Made by a program: the position numbers and the translations under genes. DNA of 64,000 nucleotides from Leucogyrophana mollusca (Eukaryota; Basidiomycota; Agaricomycetes; Boletales), in NCBI GenBank assembly GCA_021014945.1, contig MU266337.1:186001-250000 (forward strand), read 5' to 3'. Positions 50,201 to 61,913 of this stretch are shown here, one piece after another (within the stretch, counting starts at the first letter, position 1; each line of letters starts with the position of its first letter). The notes under the pieces are model-generated. The model saw nothing but the letters and a program-made list of their open reading frames with translations, was not told the DNA's origin and searched no databases.

Positions 50201-51231
50201 CGTTGGCCAGCTCTGAGGCGAAAATACACATCGTAGCCCTGTGCCCTGCGAGTCAAGGAGTTAAAACAACTATCGGGTATGACGGCAGTATGATGGTGGA
50301 GGTCCATGACGCCATGTAAACGTTGTAAAGATCAAGTTCAACAGAACAACACGCCTACGGTGGACTGGGTGGCGGGCGCCGAAGCCACTGGTGGTAGGAG
50401 GCGGTGGCACGCCACCCGTATCACGCCTGAAGGCGATAGGCAGTGGTAGATACAGCGTACGCTGATGACCGTGATCGCAGCGATAATGATAGGAGGCAAA
50501 TTCGCGAAGCACGTTTGGAACTTGATCTTGAGCGCTTGAGCCCCTAAAAGAGGCTGTGAACGAAAACTTGACAGTGAAACACATATGTTTCGAGATGGAA
50601 AATCCCTCTGCGGATATAGACTTATCGCTGGCAACTGCATCCCTAGACCTGATTGCCTGCATCATGGGTCGACCTAGAAGCAAAACCTATCCATGTGTAT
50701 CTTCCGTTTGATGGCCGCAGCGGCTGATATACGAGTGACTAGAGCCAGAATCTACAGGGAATCGTCGCCTTTCTTGATTGTGGGTTGCATCGTGCATCAG
50801 CAGAGGATGCTATCGCTATGGATGACTTGGAGTGAGCGCTAACCTGAGCCTAAATATAACATTCAGCAATGGTTGCCGTAAGATACGATGCCAAGAACTT
50901 GAATCTCTTGTCCGTCACCTCCGTACTCCAACGATTTTTAGCGGCCCCAATGGGAGCACACCAGAGTCAAGACGGCCTCAGTTGAAACTAAGTGTTGAGC
51001 GAAGAGAAGGCACATGGACTTGACATGGGCCCTAGAACTCTTTCGGCAGAAATATGGAACAGCACCCTCGCCCAGACCCACTTCAATCCGAGTTTCGTAT
51101 GGCTCGCATAGTTCTCGGTACTAAAATGTGACAGGCAATTTACTGGCACCACATCTTTCCTTTGCTTCGCTCTCTGACATTTCTGTCTTTGACTCTCACT
51201 ACACTCACTGTCCTTTCCTTGCTTCCCTCAA
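47209..51231. other. Gap with scattered exon-like fragments
   Basis: A plus-strand frame at 48525-48717 encodes a basic Pro-rich segment (PEPERQPRKRKEYAPRPAH) ending at a possible donor. Further right, short pieces with good splice signals occur, for example around 49149-49183, 49280-49320 and 49407-49455. Not all phases can be joined, so this may be a decayed or poorly conserved gene. The segments 49760-50270 and 50690-51100 show nothing I can support. The last 100 bp should carry the promoter of the secreted-protein gene at 51232. Confidence 0.3.
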
Positions 51232-52555
51232 CATGAAGGTCTCCTCGTCGCTCCTTGCCGTTCTCGCCACCCTTACCGTCGCTGTTCAAGCTGGACACGT
51301 CGGTGGGATCCCGGCGTCGATGTCGGCCAGACATGCCCGCCTTGCGCGCCACGTCGAAGTCGACGCGCCACCCGCCAAGCTCGCTCGCAGGAAGAGCTGT
51401 AAACCAAAAGCTGTCAGCCCTGTCTCACATTCCGCTCGACTCAGAGTTCATTTTTGTTGTTATTTCGAATAGGTCAACGCCGCCGGTGCCGCGCCACCAC
51501 AGGCTAAATCACAATCACCACCTGCTGGGTCTTCTTCACCTTCTGGCACAGGTTCAAGTGGTGGTTTTCCACCCGCTGATAGCTCAGATGGTGGTATCGT
51601 CGCAGGGCTGATCAAGGTCACCTCCTTCGGCGACTGTGGCGCTAGCCGTGCAACACGTTCGTCCATCATTAGTGTCAGCAATGTTGGAACACTATCTGAT
51701 TTTTCCGATAGAGGAGATCACTGCCGAGAGTGGACCCAATGGCCACATCGATTTCCTGAACTGTGGCTTGAACAGTGGCGGGTGGACGCCACCGTTCGTC
51801 AAAGTGTCAGACATCGTCTCTGCTGAGCTTTCTGAGGTGGCGTACCAGCCGGGATCCGCTTTTTCGGCCTGCAAAGATTTTGTCTGGGCCTTTGAAAAGT
51901 ATGGCCAACAATACGGAGGTTGGTCCCCGCACCTATCATCCAACCGTTTCTGGCTGAATATTCTCTGACAGTCCCTGCCATTATGCTGGCGTCCTTTGCT
52001 ATGCAGGAGAGCTCCTGTATCCCCAGCACCGTGGGTGGTGCGGGCGAGCAAGGCCTGATGCAGATCACAAAGGACAAGTGCGGCGATGCTCCTGACGGTG
52101 ATTGCAAGAATGTCGTACGTCCTTGGTCACTTGTCGCCGGGTTTCTTTCAAAGCTCACCGTTCATCCAGGACTTCAACATCCACGCTGGTGCGAAGTTCT
52201 TCTCTGAGACCCTTAACAGCAACAATGGCAACTTGTTGTTGAGCATCGGTCAATACAACGGCTGGCACAAGGACCTGACATACGTATGCCGATCTTGCCA
52301 CCTCAGTGAGCTTCCGTCTGATGAATTTGATTTGCACAGGCGGAGGCCACAGCTGCCGCCCATGAAGGCAACTGCCACTGGCAAAATAACTTGGACTAGT
52401 GCGTTTTTTTTTGCAGATTTATACTACTTGCCTAACTGACGGACGCTCATCGCAGCTTGCATCAATTCCTCAATGGATGGGTCCAGAATGTCAACGCTTA
52501 CCAACACAACCCGCCCCTTGGCAAATACTTTAACCTCAAGTCATGCGGAAACTAA
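51232..52555 (+). CDS. Secreted lysozyme-like (SLT/GH23-type) protein
   Basis: This is an extracellular protein with a lytic-transglycosylase-like domain, the fold that cleaves peptidoglycan glycan strands in bacteria. A signal peptide (MKVSSSLLAVLATLTVAVQA) is followed by a basic propeptide-like stretch (HARLARHVEVD to LARRKSC) and a Ser/Gly/Pro linker. The domain begins GLIKVTSFGDCG and continues SGPNGHIDFLNCGLNSGGW. The probable catalytic Glu is in LASFAMQESSC, followed by GGAGEQGLMQITKDKC, as in SLT domains. It then reads IHAGAKFFSETLNSNNGNLLL and SIGQYNGWH, and ends NPPLGKYFNLKSCGN-stop. Seven exons join in phase with GT-AG borders. Fungal members are thought to act on bacterial competitors or have other substrates. 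Activity here is not shown by sequence alone. Confidence 0.92.
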
Positions 52556-52954
52556 ATATCACCGCCATCTATCATCAACACTGGAACAATTTACAAGACG
52601 AGTCAGTACAGCGGCAGCCGTGACCACTTTGCGCCGGGAGCGAGGGAGGTTGAGCATTTGCGCTTGCTGATGTCGTATACCCAATTTTACATGGTGACCG
52701 TGTGTCACCGTCCTGTCTCTACTTATTCCTTTGGTTAATGTGATGTCGGACTTGAGGATCGTCAATTGGCCTGCAAGGGGTAGTGAGTTCGGTGCTGCTG
52801 GTGCCTCGATCACGATCGTGGGAAGGCGGTGTATGTTTCCTTTCCCAGAAATTTTAGATTGCATCCATCCATCCAAGGAATTAATCGACGGCTGAGCCCT
52901 ATCGAACACTTATCTCTCCGTGCCCAATTACTTACGGTCTTGCGAGTGCTCTCG
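52556..52954. other. Intergenic spacer, head of PP5 gene
   Basis: This lies between the stop of the secreted-protein gene and the start of the PP5 gene, which run in the same direction. It must hold a 3' end and a promoter. No coding feature is supported. Confidence 0.5.
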
Positions 52955-55496
52955 ATGAGCGATATATCCTCCCCATCATCGTCTACTACTTCGCCCTTGG
53001 CGTCGCCTTCTACGACTCCGTCCTCCCTGCCATCGCCCGAGATCCAATCCTTGACCTTGAAAGATGTATCAGACGAGGACAGACAAGAAGCAGCGAAGCT
53101 CAAGGTGGAGGCCAACAAGGCATTTGCTGGTATGAGCTGTCACTTGAAATCTATCTGCCTTGCAAAACTAACCACTCGCGTGCCACTGCTCCGTAGGTCG
53201 TAACTTCAGCGAAGCTGTCAGGATATACTCCGAAGCCATAGAGCTGAACCCGACCGATGCGACGTATTGGTGCAACCGTGCTGCTGCCCGGACGAAGTTG
53301 GAGGAGTATGGTTTCGCGCTTAGCGACGCATGTGAGTTGCTACGCCTACAAACCACTTCGCGCCGTGGGTTTACGCGATATCTCTAGCGAGAGCGATAGA
53401 AGTAGACCCAAAATATGTCAAGGCGTACTACCGGTAGGTCGCTTTCGTTCTCCGAGTTCAAGACTGTCCTAAACCCATTCGCCGATGCGTAAAGGCGAGC
53501 CACATGCTACTTGCAGATAGCTAAACCCCAGCTGGCCATAGCGGACTTCAAGAAAGTCATGGCGCTAGAGCCCAAAAATGACACCGTTAAATCGCAACTG
53601 ACCGCCACCCAGAAACTCGTACGGAAGATCGAGTTCGAAAAGGTGATTGCCATTACACTTATGTCTCTACTATCAATCCCTCATGGCCCGTAGGCGATCG
53701 AAATGGAAGGAGAGAAGAGTCCGATAGAGCGGTGTCAAGAAATCATTGCGGAAGGTCTGTTCTTGACGCGCGTATCTCACTAGATTGATCATCGCTTACC
53801 TTTGTCGCAGGTGGATGCGACGTCGAGAAAAGCTATGCCGGGCCGCAGCTGCAGACGACGGAAGATGGGAAATACGTGATGACTGAAGACTTCATCAAAG
53901 GCATGATCGAATGGTTCAAGGCGGGGAAAAACCTCCCGCGAAGATACGTGTGGGAGATTGTACTCGGTGCTCACACGCACTTCGTGGCGGAGGAGAGCTT
54001 AGTGAACCTTGATCTAGAAGAGGGTATGACGTGTGATGTTATTGGAGATGTACACGGTGCGTTGAAAGATGCGTTTAGTGTTGTCTATTTGGGAGGTGGG
54101 CTGACTTGGTAATTCTGTTCCAGGGCAATTCTATGACTTGCTGAATCTGTATTCACTTACCGGCACACCGAGCGAGAAACACTGTCTGCTCATGAACGGC
54201 GACCTAGTTGATCGCGGTTCGTGGTCAATCGAGGTCATCCTCACCGCGTTCTCGTACAAGTGTAGGTCCTCGCTGCTCTTCGGATTCATGTTCACTCATC
54301 GCTTTATGCAGGGTTGTACCCTAACCGAATGTACATCAACCGCGGTAATCACGAAGCAAAAGACATGAACCGAACATATGGCTTCGAGGGCGAAGCAAAA
54401 CATAAACATGGGGAACAGACTTACAAGGTGAGGTATACCTCGGAGTATCTATGCGACCGCGAGATCTAAGCCTTGATCTCTGATTGCAGCTGTTTGCCCA
54501 CGTGTTCACGACATGTGAGCGCGCTTCCTCTAAAGACAGTCTTCGATATACTCAGTACTTCTTCCGCAGTGCCTTTATCAACACTGGTCTGTGCAACGAA
54601 GCCCCCGGCGACACCTAGTCCCAGAGCGATCCTCTCCCCTGAAGGTCGCAAACGGTACTTCGTGGTGCACGGCGGATTGTTCAGCAAGGATGGCGTCACG
54701 CTAGACGATATCCGCAAGATAAAGCGAGTGGGTTGCCAACCAGGGCAAGAAGGGCTGATGTGTGCGTCAAATATTCAAATATTTACTTATCTTTACCATT
54801 GTTCCTCCGAACTGAGCTTCATTCTTTTGCTCTAGGCGAGGTATGTGTGGCTGAGCTGTTAGCCCGACAACGACCGACGATGATCACTATAGCTCCTGTG
54901 GACCGATCCTCAAGAAACGCCAGGGCGTGGCCCAAGCAAGCGGGTACGACGCTATCCCAAACTCGTTTTTTCTCGTCCATCCTCTAACTAGTGCCTTTCT
55001 TAGGGCGTCGGTATCGCATTCGGCCCGGACGTCACTAAGAGATGGTGTACGCTGAACGGTGTCACGGGGATTATACGAAGTCACGAAGTGCGCGAAAGTA
55101 AGTTTCGCTTGAGAATATTCAGTACCGTCCCGATGTTAATTGGATTTGGACGGCAGACGGATACGCCATCGAACATGATGGACTATGTACGACGGTAAGT
55201 TGTCCCCAGTGACCTTGCGCCATTTGAAATAACCGAATTGGGTCTCCAGGTGTTCTCGGCCCCGAACTACGTCGATCAAGTTGGGAATAAGGGTGCTTTC
55301 GTCAGTCTCCTCCCATTCCATGACACAATCTGAATATAGCTAACTTGTTCCCCTTGACGAAACCGTACCTACGCAATAACAGATCCGAATAGACTCGTCT
55401 GGTGAACAGCAGTACACACAGTTCGACGCCAAGCCGCACCCGCCCATGAAGCCGATGGCTTATGCTCAGGGCGGGCTGGCGAGTTTGATGATGTAG
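52955..55496 (+). CDS. Serine/threonine protein phosphatase 5 (PP5/Ppt1) with TPR domain
   Basis: This protein phosphatase acts with Hsp90 through an N-terminal TPR domain. After a Ser/Pro-rich start come three TPR units: [40 protein letters not shown] and [21 protein letters not shown] linker follows, then the PPP catalytic domain with metal-binding motifs [20 protein letters not shown] and [10 protein letters not shown], the PP5-typical [21 protein letters not shown] and [16 protein letters not shown]. The C-terminus is [15 protein letters not shown]. There are more than a dozen short introns. One exon is only five bases (54836-54840), needed to read LMCELLWTDPQ. An insert of about 15 residues (around [15 protein letters not shown]) lies before VVHGGL relative to animal PP5. 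All catalytic motifs look intact. Confidence 0.95.
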
Positions 55497-56181
55497 TAGA
55501 GGGGATGATCGGCCACGGCCGGGGTGATGATACGAGTAGATGTAGGAACGATAAAGTGTTCTGCTATTCAATAACAATCACTGTTACAGGACTTGTTTAC
55601 CTGGTTGCCAGCTGCTTGTCGTGCAACTGTCCGACATCATGCGTCAAGCCCGCCGACAGCCTCAAACTCTACCATTGATTGCGCCCCAAGGACCATCTTT
55701 CTGATGTCGATGCTATGATTCAGAGATTTAATAGCACACCGTCATCGCTTTACTGGTATGTTTGACCTCCACTTCCACCTCAGCCTCTCATACTAACAGA
55801 CCTCCCACCGATTTCACCCGATGGTGGCTCTTCTGAGACACCCGCCAATGGGCCCCCAGTGGATAGTTCCAGACGCGGGCGGAAACACAATGCAATGTAT
55901 TGGATGCTCCATGGGCGGATGTGACGACGAACCCCGCTGCTGGCCCCACTTGCACGCTGACTTTTGATTCACTTCAGTTGCCGAATATGACGAAAGCTCA
56001 AATGCACGTGACAACCAACGCGTCATAGGCGCGTCACACTTCCCAGTTCAGCCCAGCGGATCTGCATCCCGACCCGAGACTCGAAGGTATATAAACCCCA
56101 CAGGCGAGCTCAAATAAAATCCCCACCTCTCTCACATAAACCACATAACAACCAAACCACCACTCTCATATCATCATCACA
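55497..56181. other. Intergenic with the Hsp12 promoter
   Basis: No gene is seen. The right part is the promoter and leader of the small heat-shock gene starting at 56182. Its leader is rich in C and A, with many CCAC and CACA words. Confidence 0.5.
56088..56095 (+). promoter_or_regulatory. TATA box of the Hsp12 gene
   Basis: A perfect TATATAAA lies 87 bp upstream of the start codon, followed by a C-rich leader. Strongly expressed stress genes often keep such a box. I did not find a clear cluster of CCCCT stress elements nearby. Confidence 0.7.
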
Positions 56182-56620
56182 ATGTCAGACACCGGACGTC
56201 AATCTATGACCGACAAGGTTGGCTCCGCTTTGAAGGTGCGTTTGCCTTATGAAATAGCTTGGCCGCGACGACGCTGATGCAATGCACTCTGTTTTCAGCC
56301 AGACTCTCAGAAGACCACCACCGAGCAGGCGGGCGACACCCTGAAGGGGTGGTCCGACTCTGCTGCATCGACTGTCCAGCCCCAGGTTTGTCCATTTACA
56401 GTCGACGCTTTTTTCGTTGCTCATCCATATGTATCACTTTATAGGGCGAGAAGTCCACTACACAGAAGGCCGGCGACGCCGTCAGCGGCAACTCCAACGA
56501 GAATCAGGTTTGTCTCAGCCTTGTTGTTGTGAACGCACATCCTGATGTATCTAACAGGAGTCGCTTGTGGACAAGGCCAAGAACGCTGTTGGCATGGGTG
56601 GAAACCAGCAGCAGAAGTAG
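56182..56620 (+). CDS. Hsp12/Hsp9-family stress protein
   Basis: This is a small hydrophilic stress protein of 88 residues. Members of this family bind membranes and accumulate in heat, osmotic or stationary-phase stress. It begins MSDTGRQSMTDKVGSALK, which matches the family start (MSD-x-GRQ, then a helix). It continues with PDSQKTTTEQAGDTLKGWSD, GEKSTTQKAGDAVSGNSNEN and SLVDKAKNAVGMGGNQQQK. The whole protein is Ser, Thr, Gln, Gly and Asp rich and lacks Cys. Three short introns split the gene, unlike the intronless yeast gene. All use GT-AG borders and keep frame. The TATA box upstream is consistent with inducible expression. Confidence 0.95.
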
Positions 56621-57288
56621 ATTTGGGACTGTTGTTCGATGAGGTTGATCATTAGGTTCAAAATTTTTATGGTCATCACTGTATACTTTTACCACTGCGG
56701 CTTGTAGAGCGTAGAAATGTATTTTTGTTGAGGAAATGGTTGTGTGCTCGTTCAAGGCTCCCATTAAGATTGAATACATTTTTCCCTTTTCTGTGTCGGC
56801 GCGCATCAAGCACACGGTGAAAATATCTCGCGGCGAATATGGTTATGGTTGTATAGCTTGTAATAACTCGCAAAAGCACCATTATAGACAGAAACGTGAA
56901 TTTAGTTCACCCGAAACCTCAGTTCTGGTTCTTCACACATCGATTCTTACCACAATCAGGAGGTCTTGCGCAGGTGGATCGGAACAGTGGATAAGATACA
57001 CTTGAGTTGAATAATTTAGGGATGCGCACAACATGAGGGGTCTTGGCTTCCTGGGCCGTCGAATAAGGGGGCGAGCGGTGACAAGGAACAAGTAGAGTGA
57101 ACTAACAAGAGCGTTCCCCGGAAGCGTTGAGAAATAACAGCGGCCTAAAGGGCCAATGTTGTCGTAGTGTCAAGCCATACCGAAAGGCTCGTCGTCACCC
57201 CCCTTTCCGTCTAAGTGCAGTGTGCTGTCGTCACGATAAACATCTGTCACGGTGCTTTGCTGGATTTCCATAGGCGGCTGTTTTAGCA
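56621..57288. other. Convergent intergenic region
   Basis: This stretch is AT-rich and lies between the 3' ends of the Hsp12 gene and the minus-strand DUF6534 gene. It presumably contains both 3' untranslated regions. No gene is supported. Confidence 0.5.
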
Positions 57289-59085
57289 TTAGCGTGTGAA
57301 AGCAGCAAGAAATCGTGGGCCACTGACAAGTGTTTTCTGGTAGGATGCAATGTGTGTCACCTTCTGGGATCCGGATACGAAGGCGAGTGGTACATTGTCG
57401 ACCGTCGGCATGGACATTTTGGCCTTCTCAAACGTTGACTTGCGGCTATTGAGGCTGCATGGTCTAATCAGCACCTGGAACGGCCAGTGCGATGCCGGAA
57501 ATACGCACGTTGCAAGGAATGAAACAGCATACACTATGAGGACGTGAGGATTCGATCTCGTGTGACATGAACTGATACATGACGTACGTTTGCTCTGTAC
57601 TTGTACAAACCCGATGAAGGCGAGGGTATCAGGCAAGCCAAGGAACTAGCAGCGCATCGCCCGAGTCAGTGATCCGTCCGTTGACTTTGCCACGGAGAAC
57701 ACACCATGATGACTACCAAGATAGCAAAGAAACTAAAACCAAGTTACGAACATGGTAGCAGCGAAAATACTCGCGACGTACGACGTAACCGCACCAGTGT
57801 TGATACTGTAAAGGAGCAGTCGGTTAATGATGCTGTCGGTCCTGGGGAGATGTGATCGAGCAGTAGAGTCAGATTATGCTCGAATTCAACGGACCGGCAA
57901 CATACCTTTTCCTTCCTGTTCGACGCTGATGAAGGTAGTAACACAAGGTGCAAGCAATCGAGCTATCCACGATAACAGATAGCATCCAGCCGACAACCAT
58001 TGTTGGCTGGTTTGGAAGTAAGTTCGTGCGTACGATAGCGCAGGTGCGAGACCACTCACGAAGACATGTGCCCGGAATACTTTCCAGGCAGTGTAGTGGA
58101 AGCTACCCAGGGCACAAATATCAGGCTACACCGGCAATCTTAGAAAAAGAGGTTGTATACCTTAGAGAGCAGTTTCCCAAGCCAAACCCTGTGACGAAGA
58201 GCATTAGCGCTACCTTATGTGGCAAGAAAACCGGGAACACTAACCCAAGCGGATGGTGGCTAGAACAACCTAGTATGTCAAAGTCCAGGCGGTACCGTCA
58301 GATCTGATTGGTACTACAAACGAAACATGCTCTGCATACCAAAACAATTGCGATCCACATCTTCTTGCTGACTATCCAGGGAAAGAAAATCAGTGGCAGA
58401 AGCTCCGGGCTCCGGGGTACTCACGAAGCCATATACGCCATATAAAGGATCTGTAGGTAGTGAGCATGCACGCTAGCAGGTGATCGAGTCTGAAGCTCAC
58501 AGGTTTACAGCGTAAGCAATGATAAACTAGAATCGGTTGTGATCAATGTTGGGACCATCATCAATATGGCGACTATACGTACACCAACAAAGTAAGTTGC
58601 CTTCGAGAGTAGAGCTGTTAAATATAGCAGGAAAGGCAAGAAATTATGACCACGTACCGGCATGCTCCTGGAAGCGATATAAGTTAAATGGGAGAACCCG
58701 TAAATTTGCAGAGGAACGCACCATATGGCATATTCCAGAAGGGTCGTATTGCCAAAGTTCATTATCAGATAATGTTCCACAAAATGGATCGAGAACGCCG
58801 TGTGGGCAGTCTCGAGGATCCTGTAAGAAGCGTCAGGCATAGAGCCTATGACGCGGAAAGTCCACACACCATATACCCCAAACCTGGGTTCGCCGGGTCA
58901 GCACCGATCCTCGAATAAGAAAATGGAAATGGACAAGGACATACCAGAGTCTTTATGATGTTTCTATCTTTTTCGTAATTCTGTAGATAGTGGAAAGTCT
59001 GCATGCAAATTATACCATAAAGCATCATCGTCGCAAGGGTACCGCAGAGCGGCCCCTGCATAATGGTCATGACGAGAGGTGCCAT
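57289..59085 (-). CDS. DUF6534-family multi-pass membrane protein
   Basis: This is a membrane protein of a large basidiomycete family without known function. The first exon has MLYGIICMQTFHYLQNYEKD, matching the family's first membrane segment and FQ-x-Y-x-KDR motif. The next has RILETAHTAFSIHFVEHYLI then MNFGN. Downstream exons give VVGWMLSVIVDSSIACTLCYYLHQRRTGRKR, split here as the GWMLSVIVDSSIACTLCYYL and HQRRTGRKR parts. They continue with TDSIINRLLLYSINTGAVTS, then YVASIFAATMFVTW. The C-terminus has DTLAFIGFVQVQSK, then LNSRKSTFEK, as in the family's SLLA-x-LN-x-RK motif. The tail is about 50 residues of hydrophilic sequence. Five to seven membrane segments are likely. Several middle exon borders (around 58.4-58.8 kb) are uncertain, and no clean middle model could be fixed. 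Confidence 0.85.
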
Positions 59086-61913
59086 TGTGGTCTAAAACAC
59101 GAGCGGGTGGGGTAAGAGAACCGCCGGTGCGGTATTTAACGAGTGGGTGCTGTGAATGTTTCGGGGGGGATCATGAAGAAGTTTCATAGCATCATCATGC
59201 ATCAAGGCCTGAGCACCCCCGGAGTCCAGGAATAACGCGGCGCATCTCGATTCCCCAACACTCGATAACAGGGCCATCATCGAGTCAAAAAAGAAATGGA
59301 TTAAACCGGGTGATAGCCATGATGGGGGACAGATTTCTGGGAGCGGGATGACCCCACGTCGCACCACCTGACGATCGCGAGAGTGTTTTCCAGGACACAG
59401 CACTGCTTCGCCGCGGACGGCGGCCAAGAATTAAACCTGTGGATCACCAGATCCACCCAGGCAGTGTCTGCCCAGAAGGAGGTTAACCAGAGCATGTGCA
59501 ATGTCACCGGTACCGGTCCATTGATGGCGCCTCACCGCCTGTCACATATTTTTAGAACGAGTCAGACCTTGAAACTTGAGAGCATTGGAGCAAAGTGAAG
59601 CAGCCGGTACTGCCACGACAGACGTGGACAGCTGATGGTGGGGTTATGAGGAAGTTGAGTGGTCCCCATCATTTGGGCAAATCACCACGAATAGCTCTCC
59701 AACGAGAAGAAAACTGCAACAACGCGGGCATATAAGTTGGAGTCACCCAAATCCACGAGCCGTGAGATAGGTTTCAGTCAGAAAGGGGTAATATTACTCG
59801 TGAAATGTCAATGGCCATGCGGCCGAACCTCCATGCTGGAGATGAAGCACAGCAATGCTTCTGTACGCTCCCCTTGAGCGAGTTTCGAGTATAAAATAGC
59901 AACCTCGAACGCACATCTCCAGGGGGACATTTGCGCGATTCAACAGTCCAAAAGAAATCGACCCGGCCGAGTGGATAGTGATTTACTGGATAGCGTCGAA
60001 GTCCCGTGGGCGAGGTATTCCGACAATGTGCTCTTAACTATAACCCGGGACTATCCGGGACCATTGCGCGGCGCCGGTCAACATCAAACTGTGGCTCTGA
60101 AGAAGATTATTTGACTGACCGCAACAGCTGCACCACAACTGAGCGCTGCAACGCCTGAAAAACACATCAACGGCGAACTCTTATTCGGCGCGGGCAATGA
60201 AGGGAAGGTTTAACATCACTGAATCGCACACGATGGAATCTGGTTCTTGATGGACCTAAGGAATCGCTAGCGGTCAAGTGGTGGCAAGGAGGCGCTCCTG
60301 GCACCTAGATATAGTTAACTCGAGCAGGAATGAATAGAACAGGGTTACGGCACCGACCTAGTACCTTTCCCCATCCCGGCCAGAGACGAGTGTATAGAAG
60401 TGGACAACGAACAGCGAGACCGAGTCTTGCTCCAGGACATCTGCGGGAAAAACGAATCGATGAACTACAGAGGCGCGTGACAAAAGCGAATTGCTGACCG
60501 GAATGAAGGGGACGCCTGTGGCAACCGCGCAGATTACCCGGGATGTATTTGCGGGTCCGACGTCTGGCGTAAAGTTGCGGACAAGACTCGCACCATAAAT
60601 ACGTTAGTGCAGAGCCTCCATACGATCTGACTGAACAGTGATTACTCGAACCAATGTGTATCTTGGTCGAGAATGCATATTTCCTGGGAACGAGAGGGAT
60701 GAGTCACGGGAAGTGGAACCGTCCGAATGGTGTAATAGACGGGGAAGCCAGTTGCGTCAAGTCAGCACGAATAGCTGCGAGCCACCCATCAATCAACTGT
60801 CCATCAGCAACATCAGTGTAAACTGGGGAGCTCGCGCGTTTCGACTGGATCGTGAGTGCGAGAATCGAAGCCAAGTGACAGCTACCTCGTCGTGTAGCTG
60901 AATCGAGTTCATGATTGTTGGGCTTACAGTGCCGGCCGCTGCAATTGAAAGACGTCGCGATATAGAAGAACCATGAATCCTTCCACCCCACCAGCTAAGA
61001 GTAAGGCATGATAATATCAACACCTGTGGAGTCTGCATCGTGACGAACAGAGTCAAGTGAAAAGCTGCCGCGAGATTCTCATGGAAGGGGCTGAAAGAAC
61101 CTGAACCTGAGTACTGGGTGCTGAGTGCTGAGTGCTGACTGGTGAGCGCTTGGAGCAATTGAGCCACACCTCCAACTGCCGAGATCGAGGTGGTTGTCAA
61201 ACAGACAATATTACTGCCTATGCTGCCTCATGCACAACCTTGCACAAAGGGCTGCATCCATTTGTTTCCCACGCCATTTTGTGCAGACAGCTCAGTTTCA
61301 TTTCGTGTCGTGTGATAGTCTGAGAGACAACACACCCTCCACTTCGAGCCCTACGATCAATCATTCAGAAGAGAATAAGTATACCAGCGGGTCGACCGCA
61401 ACCTACGTAGAAACACAATATGACCGTTCGGCAAGATAGCTGCGGGTCTGCTGAAGGGCGCAGGGCTGCGCACGTGGGGAAAGTTGGTACGGAGAAAATG
61501 CATATCCAATGATTAAGAGCTTATGTCTGTCCTCGGTGTTCATTGCGTCCTCCAGACGCTGGGTCCTGGGGGCCTACTGGACACCTACAAAGCTATGGAA
61601 TCGGTCCCGCGAGTGAGGTTTGAGGTCAGTATCAGAAGGATGTCAACTTACAACAAGTGATGGCGCGGCATTGGGTCAAGTTGCCGGTTCCCCTTTGGCC
61701 GCTACCCAACAAGTAGCCCAAGCCAACATATATTCAATGCTCAGCGGCTATGATCGCAAAGTGCCGTCGTCAAACCACACCTTCGAATGCTGAATAGTAT
61801 AAGGCGGGGTAATGAACGAGCATATTCAATTAACAGCTGAGTCTATACCGTGCGGCGCGTCCACCGTCCCCACCCAATCCACATCCCAAAACCCACAACG
61901 ATCCAACCGCTAA
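59086..61913. other. Gap without a recognised gene
   Basis: Short open frames occur on both strands, including a minus-strand one near 61200-60793 that begins without an ATG and is rich in small residues. A short GCACTCA-type repeat lies at about 61110-61140. No domain or exon chain was recognised. Confidence 0.4.
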
